Positions 44,789 through 54,076 are shown, counted from the stretch's first letter. The stretch: 64,000 nt of DNA from Janthinobacterium sp. 17J80-10 (GCF_004114795.1 NZ_CP035311.1:620001-684000); one strand, 5' to 3'. The notes: generated by a model not told the origin, from the sequence alone. Numbers and translations are program-made.

Positions 44789-44839
44789 CAGCCTTGCCGC
44801 GCAGTCAACGATGTTGACCGCGCGGCAAGGCTGTTTACT
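44789..44839 (+). terminator. Strong hairpin after the TlpA-like gene
   Basis: CAGCCTTGCCGCGC (44789-44802) pairs with GCGCGGCAAGGCTG (44820-44833), and inside it GTCAAC (44804-44809) pairs with GTTGAC (44813-44818) around GAT, with one A-C mismatch. Only TTTA follows, so it may be a terminator with a weak U-tract. Confidence 0.6.
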
Positions 44840-44895
44840 GCATCAATAAAAACATAGAACCTTCTGGCAACAATGCTACAATGAACATTATCAAT

Positions 44896-44921
44896 TTAAC
44901 ATTTTCGCAGTGAAATGTTAA
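44896..44921. promoter_or_regulatory. Palindromic operator candidate upstream of the sensor kinase
   Basis: TTAACATTT (44896-44904) and AAATGTTAA (44913-44921) are a perfect 9-base inverted repeat with an 8-base spacer. It ends 36 bases before the kinase ATG, where it would overlap a promoter or leader. A further AACATTA lies at 44884-44890. Confidence 0.5.
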
Positions 44922-44957
44922 TTCGTTATCTTACTCGCCGCGAGTGATCAAGCACGC

Positions 44958-47096
44958 ATGACTGGCGCCACCCCCTCCCTACCCAACAGTGCCAGTTTCC
45001 GGCAGAGATTACTTGCTGGCATGACTGTGCTGGGCTTGCTGGTGGCGGGAGCGTTGGCCTGGAAAATTTACGCTTCGGATGCGGAGCGGCAGCGGATCGC
45101 CAAGGCGCAGACGCAAAGTCTGGTCAAGGCCGTCGAAGAGCATGTCCTGCATACGATCCAGCTGGCGGATATTTCCCTGAATGGTTTTGCCAATGCCATC
45201 AAGGCAATGCCGTCCAGCCAGCGTGGATCCGCAACGGTCGTCGGCGCGCTGCTGGCAGCCAATGGGGCAAGTTTTTCTGCCAAATTCCAGGTCCTTTTTA
45301 TCGATGCCGACGGCATCGCCTTGGCTGCCTCCGATCCGGTGCTTGTGCACAGCACCTCACACGCCCATCGCGATTATTTTCAGTTTCACCGCAGGCGCGA
45401 CGCCGGCAATGGCCTGTATGTCGGCAAGCCGGTGATTGCCAGGGAGGATGGTCGACGCGTATTTTTTCTGAGCCGCCGCGTAGAATCGGCTGAAGGAAAG
45501 TTCGTTGGCGTGATTGTGGCGCGCATGGATGCCAGCCGTCTTGCCGCCGTGTTCGACAGCATGCGTTCCAGCCAGTATGCCTCGGTGGTGCTGGCGCACA
45601 GGGGCGGCGCCATCATTGCCCGCGCACCGCACTTCGAGCAAACCTTTGCCGCCGGCGTCGCCCAGACCGATCTGTTCGAGCGCACGGCGGGGGCGCCTGC
45701 CGGCAGCGGTATATCCTCGGGAACGCTGGATGGCCAGACGCGGTTTTACAGCTATCGCGCGCTCGAAGACATGCCGCTACTGGTGTCGGTCAGTATTGCC
45801 AGCCGCGAGTGGGAAGAAGCCTTGCGGCGCGATGTACGGATCGGCCTGGCTGGACTGGTACTGATGGCGGCGCTGATGTTTGGTGGCGGAACCCTCGCGG
45901 TGCGTTCGTATGCCCGCCTGGAGCGCAGTGAAAACAGTTATCGCAGACTATATTCATCACTGCGCGATGGGGTCGTGCTCATCGATTGCGCCGATTGCAT
46001 CGCCGAATGCAATGATGCGTTCCTGGAAATTGTCGGCTATGACGCACAAGACATTATCGGCAGCGACTTTTTGCCGTGGTCGCCCGACCAGTGGCGCACG
46101 GGCGGAGCGCGCAAAGAGCAGGATTTGAACACGCTGGATCAGTATGAAAAGGAATGCCGGCGCAAAACTGGCGAAACGATTTACCTGAACATCAAGCTAT
46201 GGCCGATCAATTACAGTGTCGGTGGCAACGCCCTCATGATGCTGGCGCTGGTGCGCGACGTTACCGACCAAAAGCGTACGCAGAACGCCTTGCGCCAGGC
46301 GCATGACGATCTGGAGGTCAAGGTGCTGCAGCGTACTGCGGCGCTGGTACGCACCAATGAAAAGCTCAAGACGGAAATCTCCGAGCGCAAGCTGGTCGAG
46401 GAAGAGCTGCGCAAATCCAAGGACGTGTTGCAGCAGTTGAGTGCGCACCAGGAGCGCATCAAGGAGATCGAGCGCAAGCGCATTGCACGGGAAATTCACG
46501 ACGATCTGGGGCAAAGCCTGCTCGCCTTGCGCATCGACGTCTCGATGATGCACGCGCGTACGGCAGAAACGCATCCGAAGCTGCATCGCAAAGCCAACAC
46601 GGTGCTGGAAAACATCGACGGCGCCATCCGCTCGGTCAAGTCCATCATCAACAACCTGCGTCCGGCCACGCTGGAGCTAGGCCTCGACGCTGCCATCGAG
46701 TGGCAGGTCAAGGAGTTCGAGCGCATCAGCGGGATTCGCTGCCATCTCACCCTCGATACCACGGGTATTTGCTTTGATCGCGATGACGAACGCGCGCTGG
46801 CACTATTTCGTATTTTGCAGGAGTCGCTGACCAATATTGCCCGGCACGCCCAGGCAAGCGCGGTCACCGTTATGTTACGCGTTACCGGCAGCCGCCTGTG
46901 CCTGCGCGTGACCGACAACGGGATCGGAATACAGCCGGCTGCCGGCGCCAAGCCGAATGCATTCGGCTTGGTGGGCATGCGCGAGCGCATCCATTCGCTC
47001 GGCGGTGCGCTGGATATTGAAAGCGGTGCCGGTCACGGCACGGTCATCACGGTATACCTGGAAATCAGAAAAGACCTCGTTGCTCGAACGAGTTGA
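44958..47096 (+). CDS. Membrane sensor histidine kinase (HisKA_3 / NarL-partner type)
   Basis: A 712-residue sensor. Two membrane helices (about 17-35 and 297-315) flank a periplasmic Cache-like sensor domain. A cytosolic PAS domain (about 328-445, SYRRLYSSLRDGVVLIDCAD) and a coiled coil follow. The HisKA_3 dimerisation domain carries His514 in AREIHDDLGQSLLALRID, and an HATPase domain with FRILQESLTNIARHA (N-box) and DNGIGI ends the protein. Kinases of this class normally phosphorylate NarL/FixJ-type regulators, but no response regulator gene is next to it, so the partner is elsewhere. The short-chain acid ligands of Cache sensors are one possibility. Confidence 0.9.
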   Translation: MTGATPSLPNSASFRQRLLAGMTVLGLLVAGALAWKIYASDAERQRIAKAQTQSLVKAVEEHVLHTIQLADISLNGFANAIKAMPSSQRGSATVVGALLAANGASFSAKFQVLFIDADGIALAASDPVLVHSTSHAHRDYFQFHRRRDAGNGLYVGKPVIAREDGRRVFFLSRRVESAEGKFVGVIVARMDASRLAAVFDSMRSSQYASVVLAHRGGAIIARAPHFEQTFAAGVAQTDLFERTAGAPAGSGISSGTLDGQTRFYSYRALEDMPLLVSVSIASREWEEALRRDVRIGLAGLVLMAALMFGGGTLAVRSYARLERSENSYRRLYSSLRDGVVLIDCADCIAECNDAFLEIVGYDAQDIIGSDFLPWSPDQWRTGGARKEQDLNTLDQYEKECRRKTGETIYLNIKLWPINYSVGGNALMMLALVRDVTDQKRTQNALRQAHDDLEVKVLQRTAALVRTNEKLKTEISERKLVEEELRKSKDVLQQLSAHQERIKEIERKRIAREIHDDLGQSLLALRIDVSMMHARTAETHPKLHRKANTVLENIDGAIRSVKSIINNLRPATLELGLDAAIEWQVKEFERISGIRCHLTLDTTGICFDRDDERALALFRILQESLTNIARHAQASAVTVMLRVTGSRLCLRVTDNGIGIQPAAGAKPNAFGLVGMRERIHSLGGALDIESGAGHGTVITVYLEIRKDLVARTS

Positions 47097-47106
47097 CCCG
47101 GATTGC

Positions 47107-47382
47107 TCAGTGGCGTCCGCGCATGCGGCGCGTGGTATCTCCCGGCCAGTCCTCGTCCCCCGCTGCGGAAATATCTTCTTCGACGTCTTCGCCAAATTGT
47201 TCCAGTCCATGGCTGTAGACGGCCGAGCCGATGCTGATGAACCGATAGAATTCATCCTCGCTCAAACGGTCCGAGACATCAGCCAGCATTTGTGCCATGA
47301 GATCGGAAATGCTCAACAGGTCGGTCTGGGTGCTTTGATGGTTCCTGCGCATCATGAGCGCAAGTATCTGCGACTTGTTCAT
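47107..47382 (-). CDS. Small acidic protein of unknown function
   Basis: A 91-residue soluble protein (first residues MNKSQILALMMRRNHQSTQT), acidic in the middle (EQFGEDVEEDISAAGDED) and basic at the C-terminus. GAGGAGA sits four to five bases before the ATG, and a sigma-70-like promoter lies at 47412-47439, which supports a real gene. It is convergent with the sensor kinase, stop to stop 10 bases apart. No family recognised. Confidence 0.65.
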   Translation of the reverse strand: MNKSQILALMMRRNHQSTQTDLLSISDLMAQMLADVSDRLSEDEFYRFISIGSAVYSHGLEQFGEDVEEDISAAGDEDWPGDTTRRMRGRH

Positions 47383-47411
47383 GGTGTCTCCTCGGGCTCG
47401 GGTAAATTATT

Positions 47412-47439
47412 AGTATAGGAGCCATTCTGGATCAGGCAA
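47412..47439 (-). promoter_or_regulatory. Sigma-70 promoter candidate for the 91-residue protein
   Basis: On the minus strand TTGCCT (47439-47434) and TATACT (47417-47412) are 16 bases apart, and the start codon follows about 30 bases downstream of the -10 box. Confidence 0.5.
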
Positions 47440-47600
47440 GCAGAACGAAGTTTGATGTTCGACGAATTCCGGCGACGGCTATTTGGAATTGTTTTAAAGT
47501 AACAATTTTTGGAGGAAAACCGATCGTCCTGGCTGGCTCCCCACGCCGGATAGCGAAGCGGGCAGGGTGGAATTTCAGGCCGGCATGCGGCATGTGACGG

Positions 47601-48440
47601 CTACGCGCTGACTTGGCATTGCATCGGCTGGCGCTGCGCCAGGTAATGTCGCAATATCGCCTGCTCGACTTTCACACGCTCATTCGGCCTGCAGGTATAG
47701 CGCAACGACAGCGTCGCTTGCTTGACGTCGTTCAGTTGCAGGATCACTTTTGGCTCAGCCGAGGGCAAGTCCACCATTTCGCGCGATTCGATGCGCTGGA
47801 GGTGGGCATCGGCTTCTGCCATCCAGGCCGCACAGACTTCATGTGCGGCTTTCAGCAGCGCCTGTTCGAGGGCGATCAGGTCTTCCGCCGGATCGGCCAC
47901 GACTTTCAGCAGGTGCACGACATAGGCGCCCGTGGCCGTCAGGTTGCGCAAGGGCTTGACCAGGAGGAGCGAGTGCGGCAGCGTCACGGTACGGCTGGTG
48001 ACCTGGCTGCCTTCCTGCGCTTCCGACAGCGTGGTGGTGAGCAGGTCCGTGTCGATCACGCGTCCTGAAATGCCGTCGAGCTCAATGAAGTCGCCTACCC
48101 GGTACAGGCGCGACACTGTCAGGAAGGCCGAGCCGAGCAGGTTGGCCAGGAATTCCTTGCTGATGATGAGCATCGCGCCGGCCACAGCCGCCAGCGACAG
48201 CGCCGCGCCGGCAATCTTGGATGCCCAGATCGTGCCGACCACGATCACCGCCGCGAGCAATACCAGGTTTTTCAGCAACACGAAGTTGCCGCGCCGGCGC
48301 GCCAGCTCCACGCTGTCGCCGGCATACAGGCGGGCATGCTTCTGGATCAGTTTCATCACAAAGATCGTGATGAACAGGGTGACGAGAGTGGCGATGATGC
48401 GCCCCATTTCGTAGCGGCCGAGGAATTCAAATTCAGTCAT
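47601..48440 (-). CDS. MscS-family mechanosensitive channel
   Basis: A 279-residue small-conductance channel protein. Membrane helices lie at about 12-30, 52-72 and the pore helix region 73-110 (AAVAGAMLIISKEFLANLLG). The MscS beta domain follows with VGDFIELDGISGRVIDTDLL and the alpha/beta C-terminal domain. The ATG overlaps the stop of the upstream LysR gene by 8 bases, so the regulator and channel are co-translated. Gates solute efflux on hypo-osmotic shock by analogy with MscS. Confidence 0.88.
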   Translation of the reverse strand: MTEFEFLGRYEMGRIIATLVTLFITIFVMKLIQKHARLYAGDSVELARRRGNFVLLKNLVLLAAVIVVGTIWASKIAGAALSLAAVAGAMLIISKEFLANLLGSAFLTVSRLYRVGDFIELDGISGRVIDTDLLTTTLSEAQEGSQVTSRTVTLPHSLLLVKPLRNLTATGAYVVHLLKVVADPAEDLIALEQALLKAAHEVCAAWMAEADAHLQRIESREMVDLPSAEPKVILQLNDVKQATLSLRYTCRPNERVKVEQAILRHYLAQRQPMQCQVSA

Positions 48441-49356
48441 GTGTTTTTTCAGGGGCGGATGGCGCCATGGATTGCCGTTTCAAGTGGTTGACCAGGAGTT
48501 TTGCCGCAACCGGCAATGCGTCGAAGGAGCGCACGCAGATTTTCAGTTCACGCCTGGCCCAGGGCTCGGTCAGGGGAATGGCGCGCAGGCGCAAGGTCCT
48601 GGTATATGTTTTGGCAACGCCTTCCGGCAGGATGCCGATGCCCAGGCCCGACCCCACCATCAGGCACAGGGCGTCATAGCTGGTCACCTGGATGCTGAAG
48701 CGCACCAGGCGCCCAAGCTCGCTGGCGGCATTTTGCAACTGCAGGTTGATGGTGCTGCCGGTATGTAAGCCCACATAATCGTACTCGAGCGTATCGGCAA
48801 ACGAAATAGTCTTGCGCGCCGCCAGCGGATGGTCGGCCGGGGTGATCAGCACCAGCTTGTCTTCATGGTAGGGAAAGACTTCCAGCTGATGGCCATGCGG
48901 CTGCATGATGAAGATGCCGATATCGGCGGCGTTTTCGGCGACTGCCTTGGTGACGGCCGTGCTGATTTTCTCTTCCAGGTTGACCTGGATTTGCGGATAT
49001 TCGGCCAGGAAGGATTTGATCTCGCCCGGCAGAAACTGGGTGATCGCGGAAATATTGGCGAAGATCCGCACATGCCCGCGCATGCCGCTGGCGTATTCCT
49101 GCATCTGCACCGCGATGTCATCGAGTTCGTGCAGGGCGCGCCGCGCCAGTCCCAGCAGGGCAATGCCGGCCGCGGTCGGCTCGATGCCCTTGTTGGTGCG
49201 GTTCAAAAGTTGCGTGCGCAGTTGGGATTCGAGTTCGCTGATCCGCTTGCTGACGGCAGCCGCGGCGATGTGCTCGCGTTCGGCGGCCGCCGCGATGGTG
49301 CCTTCTTCCAGCACGGCGATAAACAATTGCAATGAAATTGGATCAAGTCGCAGCAT
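48433..49356 (-). CDS. LysR-family transcriptional regulator (upstream of mscS)
   Basis: A 307-residue LTTR. The N-terminal winged helix is MLRLDPISLQLFIAVLEEGT with recognition helix AAAAVSKRISELESQLRTQL. The effector-binding domain follows from about residue 92. ATG 49356 was chosen because it starts the conserved LysR N-terminus; 34 upstream codons are open. It overlaps mscS by 8 bases, an unusual pairing that suggests the channel is regulated with, or by, this protein. Effector unknown. Confidence 0.9.
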   Translation of the reverse strand: MLRLDPISLQLFIAVLEEGTIAAAAEREHIAAAAVSKRISELESQLRTQLLNRTNKGIEPTAAGIALLGLARRALHELDDIAVQMQEYASGMRGHVRIFANISAITQFLPGEIKSFLAEYPQIQVNLEEKISTAVTKAVAENAADIGIFIMQPHGHQLEVFPYHEDKLVLITPADHPLAARKTISFADTLEYDYVGLHTGSTINLQLQNAASELGRLVRFSIQVTSYDALCLMVGSGLGIGILPEGVAKTYTRTLRLRAIPLTEPWARRELKICVRSFDALPVAAKLLVNHLKRQSMAPSAPEKTHD

Positions 49357-49500
49357 GGCGCGCAATTCCCGATGGAGTTCATATTGCTGCAGCACAACGC
49401 ATGCAGCACGACAGCTGGAGGCAGGGTAGCGCCGAGTAACGATCACGGTCATGCCCACAGCGCATTATGCCATCGAGTAAGTTTCATTATGGTACCGACG

Positions 49501-50391
49501 CTAGTGTCCAAAGGCCATTGCCAGTTTCTGAAAGGCCGTGACCAGGGGCGTCGCTGCATCGTTGCGGCTGGCCAGCATCAATTGCATGACGGCCGAGGCA
49601 CCCGAGATCGGCCGGTAACAAACGCCCTTGATGCGGATGCACTTGAACGACTCGGGCAGGATCGAGATGCCGCAGCCTGCGGCGACCAGGCCGATGATGA
49701 TCGACGGCTCGCGCGCTTCCATGGCGATCTTTGGCGAAAAGCCGGCTTCGCGACACAGGCGCAGGATTTGCGGATACGTGCCGGTGCCGACATCTTGCAG
49801 GAACATCACAAATGCTTCTTCCGCCAGGTCGCTGATCGTGATCGTCGCCTTTCGGGCGAGGCGGTGATTGACTGGCGCAACCAGGGTCAGCGGATCGTGC
49901 TGCAGGGTGGTCAGGCTGATCCCTCGCGGAATTTCGGCGGCCGGCGGGCGGATGAAGCCGATATCGAGCTGACGCTGGTCCATGGCGTCGATCTGCCGCA
50001 TCGTCACCATTTCCTTCAGGGTGAGCGTGACATTCGGAAATTGCTTGCGGTACGCGTTGATCACGCTGGGAAAAAGCGGCATGAACAGCGTCGACGGTGT
50101 AAAGCCGATGCGCAATTCGCCAATCTCGCCGCGTTCGGCCCGCCGCGCCGTGTCGGTGGCGGCTTCGGCCAGCGCCAGGATGCGGCGCGCGTCTTGCAAA
50201 AACAGTTTGCCGGCTTCGGTCAGGCGCACCCACCGGCGCGACCGGTCCAGCAGCCGGGCGCCGACTTCCTGCTCCAGCGCCTGGATTTGCTGGCTCAGGG
50301 GCGGCTGGCCGATGTGCAGCCGCTCGGCGGCGCGGGTGAAGTGCAACTCTTCCGCGACCGCGACGAAATAGCGTAAATGGCGCAGTTCCAT
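49501..50391 (-). CDS. LysR-family regulator divergent from an MFS transporter
   Basis: A 296-residue LTTR beginning MELRHLRYFVAVAEELHFTR, the AlsR/BenM-like type, with recognition segment QPPLSQQIQALEQEVGARLL. The effector domain has RIGFTPSTLFMPLFPSVINA. ATG 50391 begins the conserved N-terminus. It is divergently arranged with the MFS gene (109 bases apart), the standard LysR layout, so it probably controls that transporter and perhaps the catabolic genes after it. Confidence 0.9.
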   Translation of the reverse strand: MELRHLRYFVAVAEELHFTRAAERLHIGQPPLSQQIQALEQEVGARLLDRSRRWVRLTEAGKLFLQDARRILALAEAATDTARRAERGEIGELRIGFTPSTLFMPLFPSVINAYRKQFPNVTLTLKEMVTMRQIDAMDQRQLDIGFIRPPAAEIPRGISLTTLQHDPLTLVAPVNHRLARKATITISDLAEEAFVMFLQDVGTGTYPQILRLCREAGFSPKIAMEAREPSIIIGLVAAGCGISILPESFKCIRIKGVCYRPISGASAVMQLMLASRNDAATPLVTAFQKLAMAFGH

Positions 50392-50500
50392 TTTTCTGTT
50401 ATCTGTTTTAAATATAAAGAGTGCTTCTAATATATATTGGACTGAATGAGACGGCAAATCTACGATGGCGGTGTCGCACCTCAAAACACCAAGGAAACAC
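50392..50500. promoter_or_regulatory. Divergent LysR-MFS control region
   Basis: AT-rich 109 bases with a cluster TTAAATATAAAG...TAATATATATTGG at about 50408-50440, where LysR-type T-N11-A sites and overlapping promoters are expected. No single site stands out enough to call. Confidence 0.35.
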
Positions 50501-51718
50501 ATGGAAGTCCCCTCCATCGCCATGCCATCGGCACGCATTCGCGCCGGCACGCGGGAATTTCGGAAATCCAACCGTGCCATGTTCCTTGGGGGCTTTTCAA
50601 CGTTTGCCTTGCTGTATTGTGTGCAACCCCTGCTGCCGTTGTTTGCGCGGGAGTTTGCGCTGTCGCCGATGCAAAGCAGTTGGGCCTTGTCGGCGTCCAC
50701 CGGCGCGCTGGCAATCTGTCTGCTGGCTGCCAGCGCGGCATCGGACCGCATCGGCCGCAGGGGCCTGATGTGCCTGGCGTTGATCGTGTCTGCCGTGCTC
50801 AATATCGCCTGCGCCCTGGTGCACGACTTTGCGCAACTGCTGGTGCTGCGGGCACTGTTGGGGCTGACGCTGGCCGGTGTGCCGGCCGTGGCGCTGGCCT
50901 ATCTTGGCGAAGAAATCGACCCGCCTTCGCTCGGCTATGCCATCGGCTTGTATATCGCCGGTACGGCCCTGGGCGGCATGACCGGCAGGGTCGCCACAGC
51001 CTTTCTGAGCGACTATCTGTCATGGCGCGCCGCGATGGCCATCATCGGCTGTGCGACATTGCTGGCGGCGGCCGAATTCTGGCGCAGCCTGCCGCCGTCG
51101 AGGCATTTCAAGCCGGGCGTACTGAACCCGCAAGCGCTCCTGAGTGGCGCGCGCCAGCATTTTCAGGATGGCGGGCTGCCATGGTTTTTTTGCCTGGCGT
51201 TCCTGTTGATGGGCTGCTTCGTCAGCCTCTACAACTATCTCGGCTTTCGCCTGGCGGATGCGCATTTCGGCTTGAGCCACAGCGAGGTCAGTCTGATTTT
51301 CGCGCTCTATCTGATGGGCATGTTCAGCTCGGTCTGGATGGGCAGGCTCGCTGACCGCTTTGGCCGGCGCAGTGTATTGTGGACCGTGATTGCCGTCATG
51401 CTGGCAGGCTTGCTGCTGACCCTGTCCGATTCGCTGGCGCTGATCGTTGCCGGCATCGCGTTGTTTACCTTCGGTTTCTTTGGCGGCCATTCCATCGCCA
51501 GCAGCTGGGTAGGGCGGCGCGCCAGGGCGCCGGCAGCGCTGGCGTCGGCCCTGTACCTGTCCTTCTATTATCTTGGGTCGAGCCTGGTGGGGTCGTTTTC
51601 CGGCTTCATGTGGCAAAGCCGGGGCTGGGATGGCGTGGTCGCAGTGCTGTCAGCGTGCCTGGCCCTGTCATTGCTGGTGGCCTTGCGCCTGCGCAAGCTG
51701 GCGCCGCTCGCTGCCTGA
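50501..51718 (+). CDS. MFS transporter, YnfM/inner-membrane efflux-like
   Basis: A 405-residue 12-helix major facilitator. The loop 2-3 signature SDRIGRRGLMCL and the loop 8-9 copy ADRFGRRSVLW are both present. The first helix is GFSTFALLYCVQPLLPLFAR. ATG 50501 is preceded by AAGGAAA. Resembles YnfM and cyanate/aromatic-type transporters; substrate unknown. Its LysR neighbour suggests inducible uptake or efflux of a small organic acid. Confidence 0.85.
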   Translation: MEVPSIAMPSARIRAGTREFRKSNRAMFLGGFSTFALLYCVQPLLPLFAREFALSPMQSSWALSASTGALAICLLAASAASDRIGRRGLMCLALIVSAVLNIACALVHDFAQLLVLRALLGLTLAGVPAVALAYLGEEIDPPSLGYAIGLYIAGTALGGMTGRVATAFLSDYLSWRAAMAIIGCATLLAAAEFWRSLPPSRHFKPGVLNPQALLSGARQHFQDGGLPWFFCLAFLLMGCFVSLYNYLGFRLADAHFGLSHSEVSLIFALYLMGMFSSVWMGRLADRFGRRSVLWTVIAVMLAGLLLTLSDSLALIVAGIALFTFGFFGGHSIASSWVGRRARAPAALASALYLSFYYLGSSLVGSFSGFMWQSRGWDGVVAVLSACLALSLLVALRLRKLAPLAA

Positions 51719-51847
51719 TGTGCCATCGCGTTTCGCGATGGCAGCCTCGCAAATGATTGCTTTTTCCGACACGCGCGCATTCGTATGATGCATCTATCGT
51801 AACCGGGCATTACCTGCCTGGGCTTGATGGGACATCGACAATTCGCC

Positions 51848-53068
51848 ATGACTGAGCAAACCAATCCAAGCAACAATACGCCGGCACCATTGCAGGGCGT
51901 CAAGGTCGTCGAGATCGGCACGCTGATCGCCGGCCCGTATGCCGCCAGCCTCCTGGCCCAGTTCGGCGCGGAAGTGATCAAGATCGAGTCCCCCACCGAT
52001 GGCGATCCGTTGCGCAAGTGGCGCAAGCTGCACAACGGCACATCGCTCTGGTGGTATTCGCAAAGCCGCAACAAGAAATCCGTCACGCTCAACCTGAAGT
52101 CGGCAGAGGGCCAGCAGATCGTGCGCGACCTGGTCAAGGATGCCGACATCGTGATCGAGAATTTCCGTCCGGGCACCCTGGAAGGCTGGGGGCTGGGCTG
52201 GGAACAGCTCTCCAAGATCAACCCTTCCCTGATCATGGTGCGCGTCTCCGGCTATGGCCAGACGGGCCCGTATCACAAGCGCCCCGGCTTCGCGGCAATC
52301 GCCGAATCGATGGGCGGCCTGCGCGGCCTGGTCGGTTATCCGGACCGTCCGCCGGTGCGCGTGGGCGTGAGCATCGGCGACACCCTGGCGTCCTTGTATG
52401 GTGTGATCGGTGCGATGATGGCCATGCACCACCTGAAGGTCAATGGCGGCACCGGCCAGTTCATCGACGTGGCCCTGTACGAAGCCGTGTTCGGCGTGAT
52501 GGAAAGCCTGATTCCGGAATATTCCGCTTTCGGCTATGTGCGCGAGCGCACCGGCTCCAGCCTGCCCGGCATTGCCCCCTCGAATACCTACCTGTGTCGC
52601 GATGGTCGTTACGTCATCATTGCCGGCAATGGCGATGGCATTTTCAAGCGCCTCATGCAGGCCATGGGCCGCGCCGACCTGGCGGAAGATCCTGCCCTGG
52701 CGCGCAACGACGGCCGCGTGCAGCAGGTCGACATGCTCGACCAGGCTATTTCCGACTGGACTGGCCGGCACGATCTGGAAGAGGTTTTGCAAGTGCTGGA
52801 AGCCGCGGATGTGCCGAGCGGGCGCGTGTTTGATGCCGCCGATATCCACAAGGATCCGCATTACCGCGCGCGCGACATGATCCAGCCCTTCACTCTGCCG
52901 GACGGCAAGGAAGTCGAGTTGCCGGGCGTGGTGCCCAAGCTGTCGGCGACACCGGGCAAGACCAACTGGGTGGGGCCGGAACTGGGCCAGCATACCGACG
53001 AGGTCCTGAAGTCGCTCGGCAAGAGCGCCGAGGAAATTGCCGCGCTGCGCGCCCAGGGCGTCATCTGA
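51848..53068 (+). CDS. CoA-transferase, CaiB/BaiF family III
   Basis: A 406-residue family III CoA-transferase. Catalytic Asp207 is in GQFIDVALYEAV, matching the Asp that forms the acyl anhydride in formyl-CoA transferase. PLQGVKVVEIGTLIAGPYAA opens the conserved fold, and LNLKSAEGQQIVRDLVKDAD plus NFRPGTLEGWGLG bind CoA. ATG 51848 is preferred as the nearest start to the conserved N-terminus; ATG 51827 is an alternative. The human homologue SUGCT transfers CoA between succinyl-CoA and glutarate or 3-hydroxymethylglutarate. With an HMG-CoA lyase gene next, a dicarboxylate substrate of that sort is likely. Confidence 0.9.
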   Translation: MTEQTNPSNNTPAPLQGVKVVEIGTLIAGPYAASLLAQFGAEVIKIESPTDGDPLRKWRKLHNGTSLWWYSQSRNKKSVTLNLKSAEGQQIVRDLVKDADIVIENFRPGTLEGWGLGWEQLSKINPSLIMVRVSGYGQTGPYHKRPGFAAIAESMGGLRGLVGYPDRPPVRVGVSIGDTLASLYGVIGAMMAMHHLKVNGGTGQFIDVALYEAVFGVMESLIPEYSAFGYVRERTGSSLPGIAPSNTYLCRDGRYVIIAGNGDGIFKRLMQAMGRADLAEDPALARNDGRVQQVDMLDQAISDWTGRHDLEEVLQVLEAADVPSGRVFDAADIHKDPHYRARDMIQPFTLPDGKEVELPGVVPKLSATPGKTNWVGPELGQHTDEVLKSLGKSAEEIAALRAQGVI

Positions 53069-53113
53069 TCTGGTGACGGCATCCATCGCACAAAACGCAC
53101 AATAGGAAACACC

Positions 53114-54046
53114 ATGTTGTCTGCACATCTGCCCAAGCGGGTCCAAATCAACGACGTCGCCGTGCGCGACGGCTTCCAGAGCGAGCCGGCCTTCGTGCCG
53201 ACCGAGGAAAAGATCAGGCTGATCGACCGCCTGTCGCTAACCGGCCTGGCCAAGATCGAGGTGACATCCTTCGTCTCGCCCAAGGCTATTCCCAATCTGC
53301 GCGACGCCGCCGAAGTCATGCAGGGCATCACACGCGTTGCCGGCGTCACCTACGTTGCGCTGGTGCCCAATGAACGCGGCTGCGAGCGCGCGCTGGAAGC
53401 GAAGGTCGATGAAATCAACCTGGTGATGTCGATCGGCGAAACCCATAACCTGGCCAACATGCGCATGACCTGCGAACAGTCGCTGGAACAGTTCCGCGGC
53501 GTCATGCGCCTGCTGCAGGGCAGCGCCATGCGCGTCAATGGCACCGTGGCGACTGCCTTCGGCTGCCCCTTCGACGGCGAGCAGCCGGTGTACCGCGCAC
53601 TGTGGGCGGCGGAGCAGTATCTCGGCATGGGCATGCACAGCATCACGCTGGCCGACACTACCGGCATGGCGCATCCCAGGCAGGTCGAGCAAACCACGCG
53701 CGCCTTTCGCGATGCCTTCCCGGAGGTGCCGCTGACCCTGCATTTCCACAATACCCGCGGCATGGGCCTGGCCAATGCGCTGGCTGGCGCAGTTGCCGGC
53801 GCCACCAGCTTCGACGCTTCGCTGGGCGGCATCGGCGGCTGTCCCTTTGCGCCCGGCGCCACCGGTAATATCTGCACCGAAGACCTGGTGCACATGTTCG
53901 AGTCCTGCGGCGTGGCCACCGGGGTAGACCTGGATGCCTTGCTGGCGATAGCGCGCGATCTGCCGGCCATCGTCGGCCACGACGTGCCGGGGCAGGTGAT
54001 GCGAAGCGGCAAGCGCACTGAGCTGTCTGCGCGCCCGCAAGCTTAA
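53114..54046 (+). CDS. Hydroxymethylglutaryl-CoA lyase
   Basis: A 310-residue HMGL-like TIM-barrel enzyme. Metal and substrate sites are seen in NDVAVRDGFQSE, IEVTSFVSPK, LTLHFHNTRGMG and the loop GIGGCPFAPGATGN containing the catalytic Cys. The family cleaves HMG-CoA to acetyl-CoA and acetoacetate; some members cleave citramalyl-CoA instead. It follows the CoA-transferase by 45 bases, consistent with a transferase-lyase pair. Confidence 0.9.
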   Translation: MLSAHLPKRVQINDVAVRDGFQSEPAFVPTEEKIRLIDRLSLTGLAKIEVTSFVSPKAIPNLRDAAEVMQGITRVAGVTYVALVPNERGCERALEAKVDEINLVMSIGETHNLANMRMTCEQSLEQFRGVMRLLQGSAMRVNGTVATAFGCPFDGEQPVYRALWAAEQYLGMGMHSITLADTTGMAHPRQVEQTTRAFRDAFPEVPLTLHFHNTRGMGLANALAGAVAGATSFDASLGGIGGCPFAPGATGNICTEDLVHMFESCGVATGVDLDALLAIARDLPAIVGHDVPGQVMRSGKRTELSARPQA

Positions 54047-54076
54047 GACGGATAAACACATACGAGGATGAGACAA

